Positions 52,602 through 62,453 of a stretch of 64,000 bases of DNA are shown in pieces (position 1 is the stretch's first letter; every line of letters begins with the position of its first letter). This DNA comes from Solimonas flava DSM 18980 (lineage in GTDB: Bacteria > Pseudomonadota > Gammaproteobacteria > Nevskiales > Nevskiaceae). The stretch spans positions 70,530-134,529 of the forward strand of contig NZ_AUFV01000008.1 in NCBI RefSeq assembly GCF_000426685.1, given 5' to 3'. The notes below the pieces were generated by a model, which made no database searches, was not told where the DNA came from, and saw nothing but the letters and a program-made list of their open reading frames with translations. The translations under genes and the position numbers were made by a program.

Positions 52602-54266
52602 ATGTCCCAGTACGTCTACACGATGAATCGCGTCGGCAAGATCGTGCCGCCGAAGAAAGAAATCCTGCGCGATATCTCGCTGTCGTTCTTCCCGGGCGCC
52701 AAGATCGGCGTGCTCGGCTACAACGGCGCCGGCAAGTCGACGCTGCTGCGCATCATGGCCGGCGTCGACAAGGACTACGTCGGCGAGGCGCGGCCGATGC
52801 CGGGCCTGAAGGTCGGCTACCTGCCGCAGGAGCCCAAGCTCGACCCGAACAAGACCGTGCGCGGCAACGTCGAGGAAGCACTCGGCGAGGTGCTGAAGCT
52901 CAAGGAGGACCTCGACGCCGTCTACGCCGCCTACGCCGAGGAAGGCGCCGACTTCGACAAGCTCGCCGCCAAGCAGGCCGACCTCGAAGCCAAGATCGCC
53001 GCCGCCGACGCCGAGAACATCGACGTCATCCTCGACAAGGCCGCCGAGGCGCTGAACCTGCCGCCGTGGGACGCCGACGTCACCAAGCTGTCCGGCGGCG
53101 AGCGCCGTCGCGTGGCGCTGTGCCGGCTGCTGCTGAGCAAGCCGGACATGATCCTGCTCGACGAGCCGACCAACCACCTCGATGCCGAATCGGTCGCCTG
53201 GCTGGAGAAGTTCCTCAAGGACTTCCCGGGCACCATCATCGCCGTCACCCACGACCGCTACTTCCTCGACAACGTCGCCGGCTGGATCCTCGAACTCGAC
53301 CGCGGCCACGGCATTCCGTGGCAGGGCAACTACTCCTCCTGGCTGGAACAGAAGGAAAAGCGCCTCGAAACCGAGCAGAAGCAGGAAGACGCCCACACCA
53401 AGGCGATGAAGGAAGAGCTCGAGTGGGTGCGCAAGAACCCCAAGGGCCGCCAGGCCAAGAGCAAGGCGCGCATCAAGGCGTTCGAGGAGCTGGCCTCGCA
53501 GGAATACCAGAAGCGCAGCGAGACCAAGGAGCTGTACATCCCGCCCGGCCCGCGGCTCGGCGACAAGGTCATCGAGGTCAACAACCTCAGCAAGAAATTC
53601 GGCGACCGCACCCTGTATCAGGGCGTCAGTTTTTCGGTGCCGCGCGGCGCGATCGTCGGCATCATCGGCGCCAACGGCATGGGCAAGACCACGCTGTTCA
53701 GGATGCTGACCGGCCAGGACAAGGATTACGAGGGCGAGATCACGGTCGGCGAAACCGTGAAGTTCGCCTACGTCGACCAGAGCCGTGACGCGCTCAACGG
53801 CGACAACACCGTGTTCCAGGAAATCGCCGGCGGCAACGACCTGATCCGCGTCGGCAACTTCGAGATGCCGTCGCGCGCCTACATCGGCCGCTTCAACTTC
53901 AAGGGCGAAGCACAGCAGAAGCGCCTCAAGGAGCTGTCGGGCGGCGAACGCAACCGCGTGCATCTGGCCAAGATGCTGCTGCAGGGCGGCAACGTGCTGC
54001 TGCTCGACGAACCGACCAACGACCTCGACGTCGAAACCCTGCGTGCGCTCGAAGAAGCGGTGCTCGATTTTCCGGGCAACGTCATGGTCATCTCGCATGA
54101 CCGCTGGTTCCTCGACCGCGTCGCCACGCACATCCTCGCCTTCGAGGATTCCGGCGAAGTGATCTGGCACGAAGGCAACTATCGCGAGTACGAGGACGAC
54201 TTCCGCCGCCGCACCGGCTCCGAGCCGGGCGTCAACCGCGCCGCCCGCCACAAGAAACTGGCCTGA
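52602..54266 (+). CDS. ettA: Energy-dependent translational throttle protein EttA
   Basis: This ABC-F protein binds the ribosomal E site and couples elongation to ATP/ADP ratio. The 554-residue protein (E. coli 555) starts [20 protein letters not shown] and has two ABC domains. The first carries [24 protein letters not shown] and [10 protein letters not shown]; the second [24 protein letters not shown] and [10 protein letters not shown]. The charged arm and linker lie between. A terminator follows 20 bases after the stop. Confidence 0.96.
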   Translation: MSQYVYTMNRVGKIVPPKKEILRDISLSFFPGAKIGVLGYNGAGKSTLLRIMAGVDKDYVGEARPMPGLKVGYLPQEPKLDPNKTVRGNVEEALGEVLKLKEDLDAVYAAYAEEGADFDKLAAKQADLEAKIAAADAENIDVILDKAAEALNLPPWDADVTKLSGGERRRVALCRLLLSKPDMILLDEPTNHLDAESVAWLEKFLKDFPGTIIAVTHDRYFLDNVAGWILELDRGHGIPWQGNYSSWLEQKEKRLETEQKQEDAHTKAMKEELEWVRKNPKGRQAKSKARIKAFEELASQEYQKRSETKELYIPPGPRLGDKVIEVNNLSKKFGDRTLYQGVSFSVPRGAIVGIIGANGMGKTTLFRMLTGQDKDYEGEITVGETVKFAYVDQSRDALNGDNTVFQEIAGGNDLIRVGNFEMPSRAYIGRFNFKGEAQQKRLKELSGGERNRVHLAKMLLQGGNVLLLDEPTNDLDVETLRALEEAVLDFPGNVMVISHDRWFLDRVATHILAFEDSGEVIWHEGNYREYEDDFRRRTGSEPGVNRAARHKKLA

Positions 54267-54286
54267 GGCGCTTCGTCGCAGCGCGG

Positions 54287-54318
54287 AGGCGGCGGCACCG
54301 CAAGGTCCGCCGCCTTTT
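54287..54318 (+). terminator. Intrinsic terminator after ettA
   Basis: AGGCGGCGG pairs with CCGCCGCCT around an 11-base loop, followed by TTT and C. Confidence 0.9.
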
Positions 54319-54476
54319 CTGTGCGTGCAGCCGCGGCCGTGTCCGATCCGCGAAGCTGCCTGCCGCCTTCGCGGAGGACGCGCGCGGCGGCAACGCTTAG
54401 GATGTGCGCCGGCCGCCGGTCGCAAGCCCCGCCGGCGCGCGAGCCTTTCCTCTTCGACCGGAACCGATTACCGCGC

Positions 54477-55235
54477 ATGAACCAACACCTGGCCTATCGC
54501 TGGCACCAGCAGCGTCTGCAGCCGATCGAATTCGTCCACCGCGTGTCGCTCGACGAGCTGCTCGGCATCGAGCGGCAGAAGGCGGCGCTGGTGCAGAACA
54601 CGCATCAGTTCGTCGAACGCAAGCCGGCCAATCACGTGCTGCTGACCGGCTCGCGCGGCACCGGCAAGTCGTCGATCGTCAAAGCCATCCTCAACCAGTT
54701 CGCGCCGCAGGGCCTGCGCCTCGTCGAGCTGGCCGTGCATGACCTCATCGACCTGCCGGACGTGGTCGCGCCGTTGCGCGGGCGCGAGGAGCGCTTCCTG
54801 CTGTACGTCGACGATTTCTCGGTCGCCACCAACGATCCGGCGCTGACCGCGCTGAAGACGGCGCTCGACGGCGGCATCGAGGAGCCGCCGGAGAACGTGC
54901 TGATCTACGCGACTTCCAACCGTCGCCACCTGATGCCGGAGATGAAGCGCGACAACGAGGAGTACCACTGGGTCGACGATGAGCTGCACCCGGGCGAGTC
55001 GACCGAGGAGAAGATTTCGCTGTCCGAGCGCTTCGGCCTGTGGCTGAGCTTTCCGCCGTTCACGCAGGAGCAGTATCTCGACGTCGTGCGCCTGCACCTC
55101 GCCAAGCTCGGCCATGCCGCCTGGGACGAGGAAACCGAGAAACTGGCGCTGCGCTGGGCGCTGAACCGCGCTTCGCGCTCCGGCCGCGTCGCGCGCCAGT
55201 TCGCGCGCGACTGGGCCGGCCGCCACGCCGGCTGA
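54477..55235 (+). CDS. DUF815 family P-loop ATPase
   Basis: The 252-residue AAA-type protein has the Walker A motif GSRGTGKSS (58-66), Walker [11 protein letters not shown], and [14 protein letters not shown] as sensor-1 region. [10 protein letters not shown]-like and [12 protein letters not shown] sequence follows, as in the DUF815 family of predicted ATPases. Members are widespread in Proteobacteria without a defined role. The ATG at 54477 gives the conserved start [12 protein letters not shown]. The cyclophilin gene follows 27 bases later and may be co-transcribed. Confidence 0.87.
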   Translation: MNQHLAYRWHQQRLQPIEFVHRVSLDELLGIERQKAALVQNTHQFVERKPANHVLLTGSRGTGKSSIVKAILNQFAPQGLRLVELAVHDLIDLPDVVAPLRGREERFLLYVDDFSVATNDPALTALKTALDGGIEEPPENVLIYATSNRRHLMPEMKRDNEEYHWVDDELHPGESTEEKISLSERFGLWLSFPPFTQEQYLDVVRLHLAKLGHAAWDEETEKLALRWALNRASRSGRVARQFARDWAGRHAG

Positions 55236-55262
55236 ACGTTTCCCCTGCCGAAGGTCCGCCCG

Positions 55263-56222
55263 ATGCGCCTGCCCCGGCTCACCCGCACGCTCCTCCGCAC
55301 CGTCATCGGCCCGGGCGCGGCGCTCGCCGTCGGCCTCGCCGGCGCCGCCGCGCCGCCGCCCGACACCGCGAGCGCGCCGTCGCGCACGCTGCAGCAGGTG
55401 CTCGACGCCACGCAGCCGTCCGACTGGCGCCCGCTCGACGCCGACCACGCGCTGCTGCTCGAACTGCCGGCCGGACGCGTCGTCATCGAGCTGGCGCCGG
55501 CTTTCGCGCCGGCGCATGTCGCCAACCTCAAGACCCTGGTGCGGGCGCGCTACTTCGACGGCCTGGCGATCCTGCGCGTGCAGGACGGCTACGTGACGCA
55601 GTGGGGCGATCCGCTCGGCGCGGACGACGAACGGGCGCGGCCGCTCGGCAAGGCCGCGGCGCGGCTGGCGCCCGAGTTCACGCGCGCCGCCGCCGGGCTC
55701 GCCTTCAACGTGCTGCCGGATGCCGACACCTACGCGCCCGAAACCGGTTTCGTCGACGGCTTTCCGGCCGCGCGCGACCGCGCCGCGGACGAGGCCTGGC
55801 TGACGCACTGCTACGGCATGGTCGGCGCCGCGCGCGCCGACGATCCGCAGTCCGGCCCGGGCAGCGAGCTTTACGTCGTCATCGGCCAGGCGCCGCGCCA
55901 GCTCGACCGCAACATCGCGCTCGTCGGCCGCGTCGTGCAGGGCATGGAGCACCTGTCGGCGCTGCCGCGCGGCAGCGGCCCGCTCGGCTTCTACACCGAC
56001 GCCGAGCCGCGCCCGGCGCTGACGCGCGTGCGCCTGGTCGCCGACCTGCCGGCCGCCGAGCGTCCGGCGCTCGAACTGCTGCGCACCGACACCGCCACGT
56101 TCGCCGCGCTCGTCGAATCGCGCCGTCAGCGCCGCGACGACTGGTACCGGCGTCCGGCCGGCCGCATCGACGTCTGCAACGTGCCCTTGCCGGTCCGCGC
56201 CGCCGTCACGGCAACGCGCTGA
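55263..56222 (+). CDS. Cyclophilin-type peptidyl-prolyl isomerase, exported
   Basis: The 319-residue protein has an N-terminal signal peptide or anchor (ending near GAAAPPPD, residue 33) and a cyclophilin domain (about 63-250). [43 protein letters not shown] and [20 protein letters not shown] are recognisable as the catalytic barrel. A long insertion (about 120-185) and a C-terminal extension to residue 319 make it larger than PpiA/PpiB. Probably a periplasmic folding factor. Confidence 0.87.
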   Translation: MRLPRLTRTLLRTVIGPGAALAVGLAGAAAPPPDTASAPSRTLQQVLDATQPSDWRPLDADHALLLELPAGRVVIELAPAFAPAHVANLKTLVRARYFDGLAILRVQDGYVTQWGDPLGADDERARPLGKAAARLAPEFTRAAAGLAFNVLPDADTYAPETGFVDGFPAARDRAADEAWLTHCYGMVGAARADDPQSGPGSELYVVIGQAPRQLDRNIALVGRVVQGMEHLSALPRGSGPLGFYTDAEPRPALTRVRLVADLPAAERPALELLRTDTATFAALVESRRQRRDDWYRRPAGRIDVCNVPLPVRAAVTATR

Positions 56223-56425
56223 AAACCGCCGCCGGCGAGCACTGCAGACCGCCGCCGCAGGCAAGCCGCAGCGTCGCTTTCGCCAGCGGCCCGCGAACCT
56301 GAGCGGGCCGCATTCAAATCGGCGCATCGATACGCTACAGTGCGCGCCCGGCCGTCCTCGCGACGGCCGCCATCGGGCACAGCCGCTGCCATGCCTCCGC
56401 CGTTTTTCCAGCCGGAGTCCATCGC

Positions 56426-58732
56426 ATGCCGCATCGGCGCCTCACGCCTGTCCTCGTCCGTTCCTCGCTGTGCCTGCTCGCGCTCGCCGCCGCGTCCGCG
56501 CGCGCCGACCAAAACGCCACCGCACCGCCGCCCGTCACCGGAAACGGCGACGGCGAAACGCCGGTCGAAACCATCATCGTCACCGGCGAGAAGAGCGGCC
56601 GCACGCTGCAGCACACGACGACCAGCGTCGCCGTCGTCACCGCGGCGCGCATCGAACAGGAAAACCTGCAGGAGCTGGCCGACGTCCTGAACCGCACCGC
56701 CAACGTGAGTCAGACCTACGGTAGCGCCGGCTACACGATCCGCGGCATCCGCAACGTCGACGGCGCCGGCGGCTCGCCGCTGGCGACGATCTACCTCGAC
56801 GGCTCGGCCCTGCCCTCGGAGATCACCGGCTCCGGCCCGACCGCGATGTGGGATCTGGCGCAGGTCGAAGTGCTGCGCGGCCCGCAGTCGACGATCCAGG
56901 GCGAGAACGCGCTGGCCGGCGCCATCGTGCTGCGCAGCCAGGACGCGACGATGGACTGGGACGCGCGTGCCCGCGCGCAATATGCGGACCCCGACGACCG
57001 TCGCTTCGCCTTCGCCGGCGGCGGCCCGATCGTCGACGACGAACTGGCGTTCCGCGTCGCGGTCGAGCGGCGCGACTTCGACGGCTTCGTCGACAACGTC
57101 ACCCGCCAGCGGCCCGAGGACGCGATCGACTCGACGATCGCGCGCGGCAAGCTGCGCTGGCAGCCGCGCGCACGGCCGGGCCTGACGGCGCGGCTGAACT
57201 ACCTGTGGAGCGACTACGACGGTCCCTACCTGTACACCTACAGCCGCACCGACACCCCGGACTACGACGGCCACCGCGTCAGCACCGCCGACGCGCCGAA
57301 CGACACCGCCACGCGCGGCCGGATCGCCAGCCTCACGCTCGACGATGCGCTCGACGCGCGCTGGAAGCTCGCCTCGGTGAGCGCCTGGAACCAGATCCAC
57401 TCGCTGCGCCACTACGACGGCGACCAGTCGCCGGACAGCGAGAGCTACGGCCTGGGCGATCTGCACTTCGAGACCTGGTCGCAGGAACTGCGCGCGAGCT
57501 ACGGCGGCGAACGCCTGTCCGGCCTCGTCGGCCTCTACGGCTCGCGCCGCGAAACGCGGAACGACACGGCGAGCCGCACCAACGTGACGACCCCGACGCA
57601 GACGATCTCGTCGCTGCTGCAGGGCGGCGGCCTGCCGGCCGATCAGGCGGAGTCCCTGGCGGCGCTGTACGCGACCGCGCTGCCGGTCATTCCGGTCGAC
57701 TACAGCAGCCTCAATCCGACGCGCGCCGAGGACGCTGCGATCTTCGCGGACGGCCACTACCGGCTGACGCAGCGGCTGTTCGTCCTCGCCGGCTTCCGCT
57801 ACGACCGCGCCCGCTACACGACGGCGAACGACACCACCGCCGTGTTCGCCGGCACGTATCCCGATCCCGACGATTTCGGCGCCTATGCCCCGGCCATCGA
57901 CCAGATCAACCAGGGGGTCGCCGGCATGGTCAGCATGGCCGCCGGCTCGACGCCGCGCAGCACGCGCAGCTTCAACGCCTTCCTGCCGAAGCTGGGCCTG
58001 CGCTATGAATGGAACCCCGAGCTGTCGGCCGCCCTGGTCGCGCAGCGCGGCTATCGTTCCGGCGGCTCCAGCTTCAACACCGCGCGCAGCCAGGTGTTCC
58101 CCTACGATCCGGAATACACCTGGAACTACGAAGGCTCGCTGCGCTCGCAGTGGTTCGACCGGCGCCTCATGGTCAACGCCAACGTCTACTACGTGGACTG
58201 GACGGACAAGCAGGCGACCGCCTACTTCGGCCTCAACAGCTACGACTACAACACGGTCAACGCCGGCAAGGCGCACCTGTACGGCGTCGAAATCGAGGCC
58301 GCGCACCGCGTCGACCGCGCCTTCGACTGGTATGCCTCGGCCAGCTATTCGCGGACGAAGTACGACGAATTCAAGGTCAGCAGCGACTCGGTCTCGGTCG
58401 ACGACTACTCCGGCGCCGAATTCGCCTATGCGCCGCACTGGACCGCCGCCGTCGGCGCGAACTGGCGCTTCGCCGAAGGCTGGCGCGCCAACCTCAACGC
58501 CAACTACCGCGGCGCGGTCTACAACGACACCGGCAGCGACGCCCGTCGCCTGTCGTCACGCACGCTGGTCAACGCCCGGCTCGGTTACGACGCGACGCAC
58601 TGGGGCGCGTATGCCTACGCCAGCAACCTGCTCGACCGCAGCTACATCCAGTACCGCTGGACCCGCGACGAAGGCTTCGCGATCCTCGGCGACCCGCGCG
58701 TGCTCGGCGTCGGCGTCGAGGCCCGCTGGTAG
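56426..58732 (+). CDS. TonB-dependent outer-membrane receptor
   Basis: The 768-residue receptor has a signal peptide (about 1-27), the TonB-box-like ETIIVTGEKSGRTLQ, a plug with AADVLNRTANVSQTYGSAGYT-like sequence (ELADVLNRTANVSQT), RGIRNVDGAGGSP, VEVLRGPQSTIQGENALAGAI, and a barrel ending GVGVEARW with terminal Trp. FNPELSAALVAQRGYRSGG-like and NYEGSLRSQWFDRRLMVNAN are typical of the FyuA/CirA-like branch. No transport or TonB genes are adjacent, so the ligand is unknown. An 8-bp hairpin (56349-56369) lies in its leader. Confidence 0.92.
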   Translation: MPHRRLTPVLVRSSLCLLALAAASARADQNATAPPPVTGNGDGETPVETIIVTGEKSGRTLQHTTTSVAVVTAARIEQENLQELADVLNRTANVSQTYGSAGYTIRGIRNVDGAGGSPLATIYLDGSALPSEITGSGPTAMWDLAQVEVLRGPQSTIQGENALAGAIVLRSQDATMDWDARARAQYADPDDRRFAFAGGGPIVDDELAFRVAVERRDFDGFVDNVTRQRPEDAIDSTIARGKLRWQPRARPGLTARLNYLWSDYDGPYLYTYSRTDTPDYDGHRVSTADAPNDTATRGRIASLTLDDALDARWKLASVSAWNQIHSLRHYDGDQSPDSESYGLGDLHFETWSQELRASYGGERLSGLVGLYGSRRETRNDTASRTNVTTPTQTISSLLQGGGLPADQAESLAALYATALPVIPVDYSSLNPTRAEDAAIFADGHYRLTQRLFVLAGFRYDRARYTTANDTTAVFAGTYPDPDDFGAYAPAIDQINQGVAGMVSMAAGSTPRSTRSFNAFLPKLGLRYEWNPELSAALVAQRGYRSGGSSFNTARSQVFPYDPEYTWNYEGSLRSQWFDRRLMVNANVYYVDWTDKQATAYFGLNSYDYNTVNAGKAHLYGVEIEAAHRVDRAFDWYASASYSRTKYDEFKVSSDSVSVDDYSGAEFAYAPHWTAAVGANWRFAEGWRANLNANYRGAVYNDTGSDARRLSSRTLVNARLGYDATHWGAYAYASNLLDRSYIQYRWTRDEGFAILGDPRVLGVGVEARW

Positions 58733-59064
58733 CGTGCGACGGCGGCACCGCCTCGGCAGGCAGAGGCGACGGAGCGCGGCAAGCCTGGGGACGCCACCGA
58801 CTCGACGCGCGTCACCACGCCGTCCTTGATCGCCACCAGTCCGTTCAGCTTCTTGCCGTTGCCACTGCACTGGATGCGAATGGTGACCGCGCCGTCGGCG
58901 CCGACTTCCTTGCTGCTGGCCGCGCACGACGGCGGCAGATCGGCGAGAAACTTGTCCGCCTGCGCCAGATCCGCCGGATTCGCTTTCGCGGCCTGCGCGG
59001 GCGCGGCCCAGGCAGCCGTGATCGCCAGGAGCCCGACGGCCGCCTTGATGCTGTTTCTGATCAT
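58642..59064 (-). CDS. Small exported protein overlapping the receptor 3' end in antisense
   Basis: The 140-residue protein has a signal peptide (MIRNSIKAAVGLLAITAAWA, cleavage after AQA, about residue 25). Its core runs NPADLAQADKFLADLPPSC to RIQCSGNGKKLNGLVAIKDG, and two Cys could form a disulfide. The last 30 residues are encoded antisense to the receptor 3' end and are Ser/Thr/Pro/Arg-rich, so they may not be ancestral. No family recognised. Start at 59064 from the signal peptide. Confidence 0.65.
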   Translation of the reverse strand: MIRNSIKAAVGLLAITAAWAAPAQAAKANPADLAQADKFLADLPPSCAASSKEVGADGAVTIRIQCSGNGKKLNGLVAIKDGVVTRVESVASPGLPRSVASACRGGAAVARYQRASTPTPSTRGSPRIAKPSSRVQRYWM

Positions 59065-59224
59065 GCGAAATCCCTCCGTTCGCTGTGGTCCGTCTGCCGG
59101 CGATCCACCCTCGCACGCGCCGCGCGGCGATGGAGCGGGCACCGACCCCGTCGGTAGTAACCGATGCTTTCCATACCGGCCCTGAACCGCGGCGCCGGCC
59201 GCCGCCACGCGACCGGACGGCCAC

Positions 59225-59254
59225 GAAGAAGGCCCCCTCGCGGGGGCCTTCTTC
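59225..59254. terminator. Bidirectional hairpin terminator downstream of the acyl-CoA-binding protein gene
   Basis: GAAGAAGGCCCCC and GGGGGCCTTCTTC are exact complements around a TCGC-like loop, with the A/T-rich arms supplying the weak run. It lies 16 bases past the acyl-CoA-binding protein stop on the minus strand. Confidence 0.8.
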
Positions 59255-59270
59255 GCCGGCGACGGATACG

Positions 59271-59537
59271 TTACTTGTGCGTCTTCAGCAGCGCCGCGAC
59301 CTTGTCGATGTACTTCTTCATCGCCTCGTCGGCCTTGGTGCCCTTGAGCTTGGCCCAGGCGTCGTACTTGGCGCGGCCGACCATGTCGAGCATGCCCGGG
59401 CGCGAACCGCTGACATCGCCCTCGGCGGCCTGCTTGTAATGGGCGTAGAGGAACAGCATGTCGTCATTGCCCGGACGCTTGGTCAGCGTCTTGACCTCCG
59501 CCTGCGCCTTGGTGAAATCCGCCTTCAGATCGGCCAT
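59271..59537 (-). CDS. Acyl-CoA-binding protein
   Basis: The 88-residue protein matches the four-helix ACBP family: FTKAQAEVKTLTKRP, MLFLYAHYKQAAEGDVSGSR, GMLDMVGRAKYDAWAKLKG and KADEAMKKYIDKVAALL. The conserved Tyr, Lys and Trp residues that hold acyl-CoA (YAHYKQA, AKYDAWAKLKG) are present. ACBPs are near-universal in eukaryotes and scattered in bacteria. It could buffer long-chain acyl-CoA for the two acyl-CoA dehydrogenases in this window. It is a single-gene unit. Confidence 0.93.
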   Translation of the reverse strand: MADLKADFTKAQAEVKTLTKRPGNDDMLFLYAHYKQAAEGDVSGSRPGMLDMVGRAKYDAWAKLKGTKADEAMKKYIDKVAALLKTHK

Positions 59538-59650
59538 GTCGGTCCCCGCTGTCGTTGTGTGGGCCGCGAGCATAGCAAAGCGCCTGCCGGCGCCCGTTCG
59601 CGGCGCCGACAGTCGCCGCTCGCCATTGCGGCCAGTCGCGCCGGGGCTGC

Positions 59651-60964
59651 TTACACGCGGCTGGCGAACACGCGGCCGCCGCCGCCGCCGCTGAGCGGGA
59701 TCGCGTAACCGGCCTCCAGCTCGAAGTTGACGAAGTTCTTGAAGCGCACGCGCAGGCCGACGCCGAGGCTGGTGTGGGCGCTGTCGAACCAGAACTGCTC
59801 GGCCTGGCGGCTGACGTTGCCCGATTCGAGGATCACCACGCCGCGCAGCCACGGCCACGGCGTGTACAGCGGGCGCGCGAACTCCAGCTGCAGCAGCCAG
59901 AACGCGTCGCCCTCGCGGAAATTGACCTCGTAGCCGCGCAACGCATCGGAACCGCCGAGGCCGAACGGATGGACCTCGCGCGGACCGCCGAAGTACCAGC
60001 CGCCGCTGGCGATGAAATGCAGGGTCTGGTGGTCGGTGCTGCCGATCGGCATGAAGTGCGCGTAACTGCTGTCGATGCGGCCGTAGTGATAGTCGGAACC
60101 GAGATTCTCGTTGGCGAAGCTGTAGCTCAGCTTGAACAGATCGCCGATGTCGCTGTAGATCCGGTAGTGCCAGTCGCGATAGCGGATCGCGATGTCCGGC
60201 GACCAGGCCGTGCCGTACGGCGGCGGCGCGGCGTCGCCGCTGGTGTCCTGGACGCTGTAATCGAGGCCCAGCGTCAGACGCCAGCCCTGGCTCCGCGCAC
60301 CGCTGCCGCCGAGCCGCCGCGAGACCGTGAAGCCGAGGTCGTGAAAGGTTTCCGTGTAGGTGCTGCCGTCGTCGTTGTCGACCGGCCGCGTGCTGTAGCC
60401 GCCATAGACCGACAGACCGTACGGCGAGCCGTCGATGAACGGAATCGAGTACGAGGCCGAATACTGCGATTCGCGGCCGACGTTCTGCTGCTTCTGGTCC
60501 TCCTCGAGCCAGATCACGCGCAGATCGTGGTTGAGCCCCCAGACGTTGTCCCAGCGCAGCTGCGCGCCGTAGGCATAGCGGCCGTCGCTCTTGGCATCGA
60601 CGCGCGGCAAGGGCAGCAGGTAGTAGCGCTCGACGACGCGGAACACGACGCGGATTCCGTCGTCGAGCGGCTCGGTGCGCACGCTGACCTGCTTGAAAAG
60701 GCCGAGGTCCTGGATCGCCTGGCGGCTCGCTTCGAGCTGTCGCGGACTCGTCGGCTCGCCGACGCGGACGCTGATCTCGCGGCGCATCGTCTCCGCCCGC
60801 GTGGTGTCATTGCCTTCGAAAACGATTTCGCGGACAACCGGCGCCGGCTCCGATTCGGCGTCGGCATCAGCGGCCACCGCCGGCTGCAGCAAGGCGGCGC
60901 CGACGATGGCAGCGCAACGCGCCGCGTATCGCATCCATCGTCCGCATCGTGGTCCTGGCCGCAT
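59651..60964 (-). CDS. Omp85/BamA-superfamily outer-membrane protein with one POTRA domain
   Basis: The 437-residue protein has a signal peptide (ending near AVAADA, about residue 33), one POTRA domain (VREIVFEGNDTTRAETMRRE, about 43-115) and a C-terminal barrel. GLGGSDALRGYEVNFREGD contains the RGY motif of the Omp85 family. It is shorter than BamA or TamA. The last strand FELEAGYAIPL is followed by a Gly-rich tail ending in Val rather than an aromatic residue. ATG 60964 (GGAAGGTGG upstream) is listed; 60934 is an alternative. Confidence 0.87.
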   Translation of the reverse strand: MRPGPRCGRWMRYAARCAAIVGAALLQPAVAADADAESEPAPVVREIVFEGNDTTRAETMRREISVRVGEPTSPRQLEASRQAIQDLGLFKQVSVRTEPLDDGIRVVFRVVERYYLLPLPRVDAKSDGRYAYGAQLRWDNVWGLNHDLRVIWLEEDQKQQNVGRESQYSASYSIPFIDGSPYGLSVYGGYSTRPVDNDDGSTYTETFHDLGFTVSRRLGGSGARSQGWRLTLGLDYSVQDTSGDAAPPPYGTAWSPDIAIRYRDWHYRIYSDIGDLFKLSYSFANENLGSDYHYGRIDSSYAHFMPIGSTDHQTLHFIASGGWYFGGPREVHPFGLGGSDALRGYEVNFREGDAFWLLQLEFARPLYTPWPWLRGVVILESGNVSRQAEQFWFDSAHTSLGVGLRVRFKNFVNFELEAGYAIPLSGGGGGRVFASRV

Positions 60965-61101
60965 CGTCCACCTTCCGGTGCCCGCTCCGCGAAACGGCGG
61001 ATCGCCGCGCCGCCGGGCCCCGATACCGACAATCTAGCAAGGCCATGTCAACGTAACGTTGGCAGGCGCACCGCGCATCCGCCGGACCGCACCGCCGGTC
61101 C

Positions 61102-61602
61102 TCAGCCGCCGACCCGCTCCAGCGTGACGAAGCGGAACGGATACACGTGTCGCTCGTCGGCGGGATGCCAGACGGCCTCGACCTCGCGGAAATCGGCGCG
61201 CTCGAAAGCCGGGAACCAGGCGTCGCCGCCGTCGACGCGGGCCTGCACCTCGGTCAGATAGATCCGCCGCGCCAGCGGCAGCGTCTGCCGGTACAGCTCA
61301 GCGCCGCCGATCACCATCAGCTCGCCGTCCTCGTGCGCCGCGAGCGCGGCGTCGAGCGAGCTGAATGCGCGCACGCCCTCGCCCTGCGGCCGGAACGCCG
61401 GGTCGCGCGACACGATCCAGTTGGCGCGATCGATCAATGGCTTGCCGAGCGAATCCCAGGTCTTGCGTCCCATCAGCACGGTCTTGCCGAGCGTGAGGCG
61501 CTTGAAATGCTTCATATCGTCCGGCAGCCGCCACGGCAGGCCGTTGTCGCGACCGATCAGCCGGTTCTCGTCCATCGCCACGACCAGACTCACGCTGCGC
61601 AT
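61102..61602 (-). CDS. folA: Dihydrofolate reductase
   Basis: FolA reduces dihydrofolate made by ThyA. The 166-residue enzyme has SLVVAMDENRLIGRDNGLPW, the active-site DDMKHFKRLTLGK with the conserved Asp, VLMGRKTWDSLGKPL and VIGGAELYRQTLPLA as NADPH-binding motifs. The start MRSVSLVVAMDENR at 61602 is the conserved beginning. It follows thyA by 56 bases in lgt-thyA-folA. Confidence 0.96.
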   Translation of the reverse strand: MRSVSLVVAMDENRLIGRDNGLPWRLPDDMKHFKRLTLGKTVLMGRKTWDSLGKPLIDRANWIVSRDPAFRPQGEGVRAFSSLDAALAAHEDGELMVIGGAELYRQTLPLARRIYLTEVQARVDGGDAWFPAFERADFREVEAVWHPADERHVYPFRFVTLERVGG

Positions 61603-61658
61603 GCTTCGCTCCCCCCGGCGCGCACCGCTGCGGGCGGCGGCCGTTGCCCAAACCATCG

Positions 61659-62453
61659 TCAGATCGCGACTTCGCCCTTGATGTGCGGGTACGCCTGGTA
61701 ACCGACCAGTTCGAAGTCCTCGAGCTCGTAGGCGTCGATCGACGGCGGGCGGCGCTTGAGGATCATCTTCGGCAGCGGATACGGCTCGCGCGTCAGCTGC
61801 AGCTGCACCTGCTCGAGATGGTTCTTGTAGATGTGCACGTCGCCGCCGGTCCAGACGAACACGCCGGGTTCGAGATCACACTGCTGCGCCAGCATCATCA
61901 GCAACAGCGCGTAGCTGGCGATGTTGAACGGCACGCCGAGGAACATGTCGCAGGAGCGCTGGTAGAGCTGCAGGTTCAGACGACCGTTCAACACCGAGGT
62001 CTGGAACAGGCAATGGCACGGCGCCAGCGCCATCTTCGGCAGATCGCCCGGGTTCCACGCGCTGACCAGCTGGCGCCGCGAAGCCGGATCCTTCTTGATC
62101 AGCTCGATCAGCTGCTTGATCTGGTCGATGTGACGGCCGTCGGCCGTCACCCAGTCGCGCCATTGCTTGCCGTAGACCGGACCGAGGTCGCCGTGCTCGT
62201 CGGCCCACTCGTCCCAGATCGATACCTTGCGCTCCTGCAGCCAGCGCACGTTGGTGTCGCCGCGCAAGAACCAGAGCAGTTCGACGATGATCGAGCGCAG
62301 ATGCAGCTTCTTGGTCGTCACCACCGGAAAGCCGTCGGCGAGATCGAAGCGCATTTGCCCGCCGAACGTCGCCAGCGTGCCGACGCCGGTGCGGTCCTGC
62401 TGCTCGACGCCCTCGTCGAGCACGCGGCGCAGCAGATCGTGATAGGGCTTCAT
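61659..62453 (-). CDS. thyA: Thymidylate synthase
   Basis: ThyA methylates dUMP using methylenetetrahydrofolate. The 264-residue protein (same length as E. coli) has [33 protein letters not shown], the catalytic Cys in [10 protein letters not shown], and [20 protein letters not shown]. The start overlaps the lgt stop by four bases (ATGA). Confidence 0.97.
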   Translation of the reverse strand: MKPYHDLLRRVLDEGVEQQDRTGVGTLATFGGQMRFDLADGFPVVTTKKLHLRSIIVELLWFLRGDTNVRWLQERKVSIWDEWADEHGDLGPVYGKQWRDWVTADGRHIDQIKQLIELIKKDPASRRQLVSAWNPGDLPKMALAPCHCLFQTSVLNGRLNLQLYQRSCDMFLGVPFNIASYALLLMMLAQQCDLEPGVFVWTGGDVHIYKNHLEQVQLQLTREPYPLPKMILKRRPPSIDAYELEDFELVGYQAYPHIKGEVAI

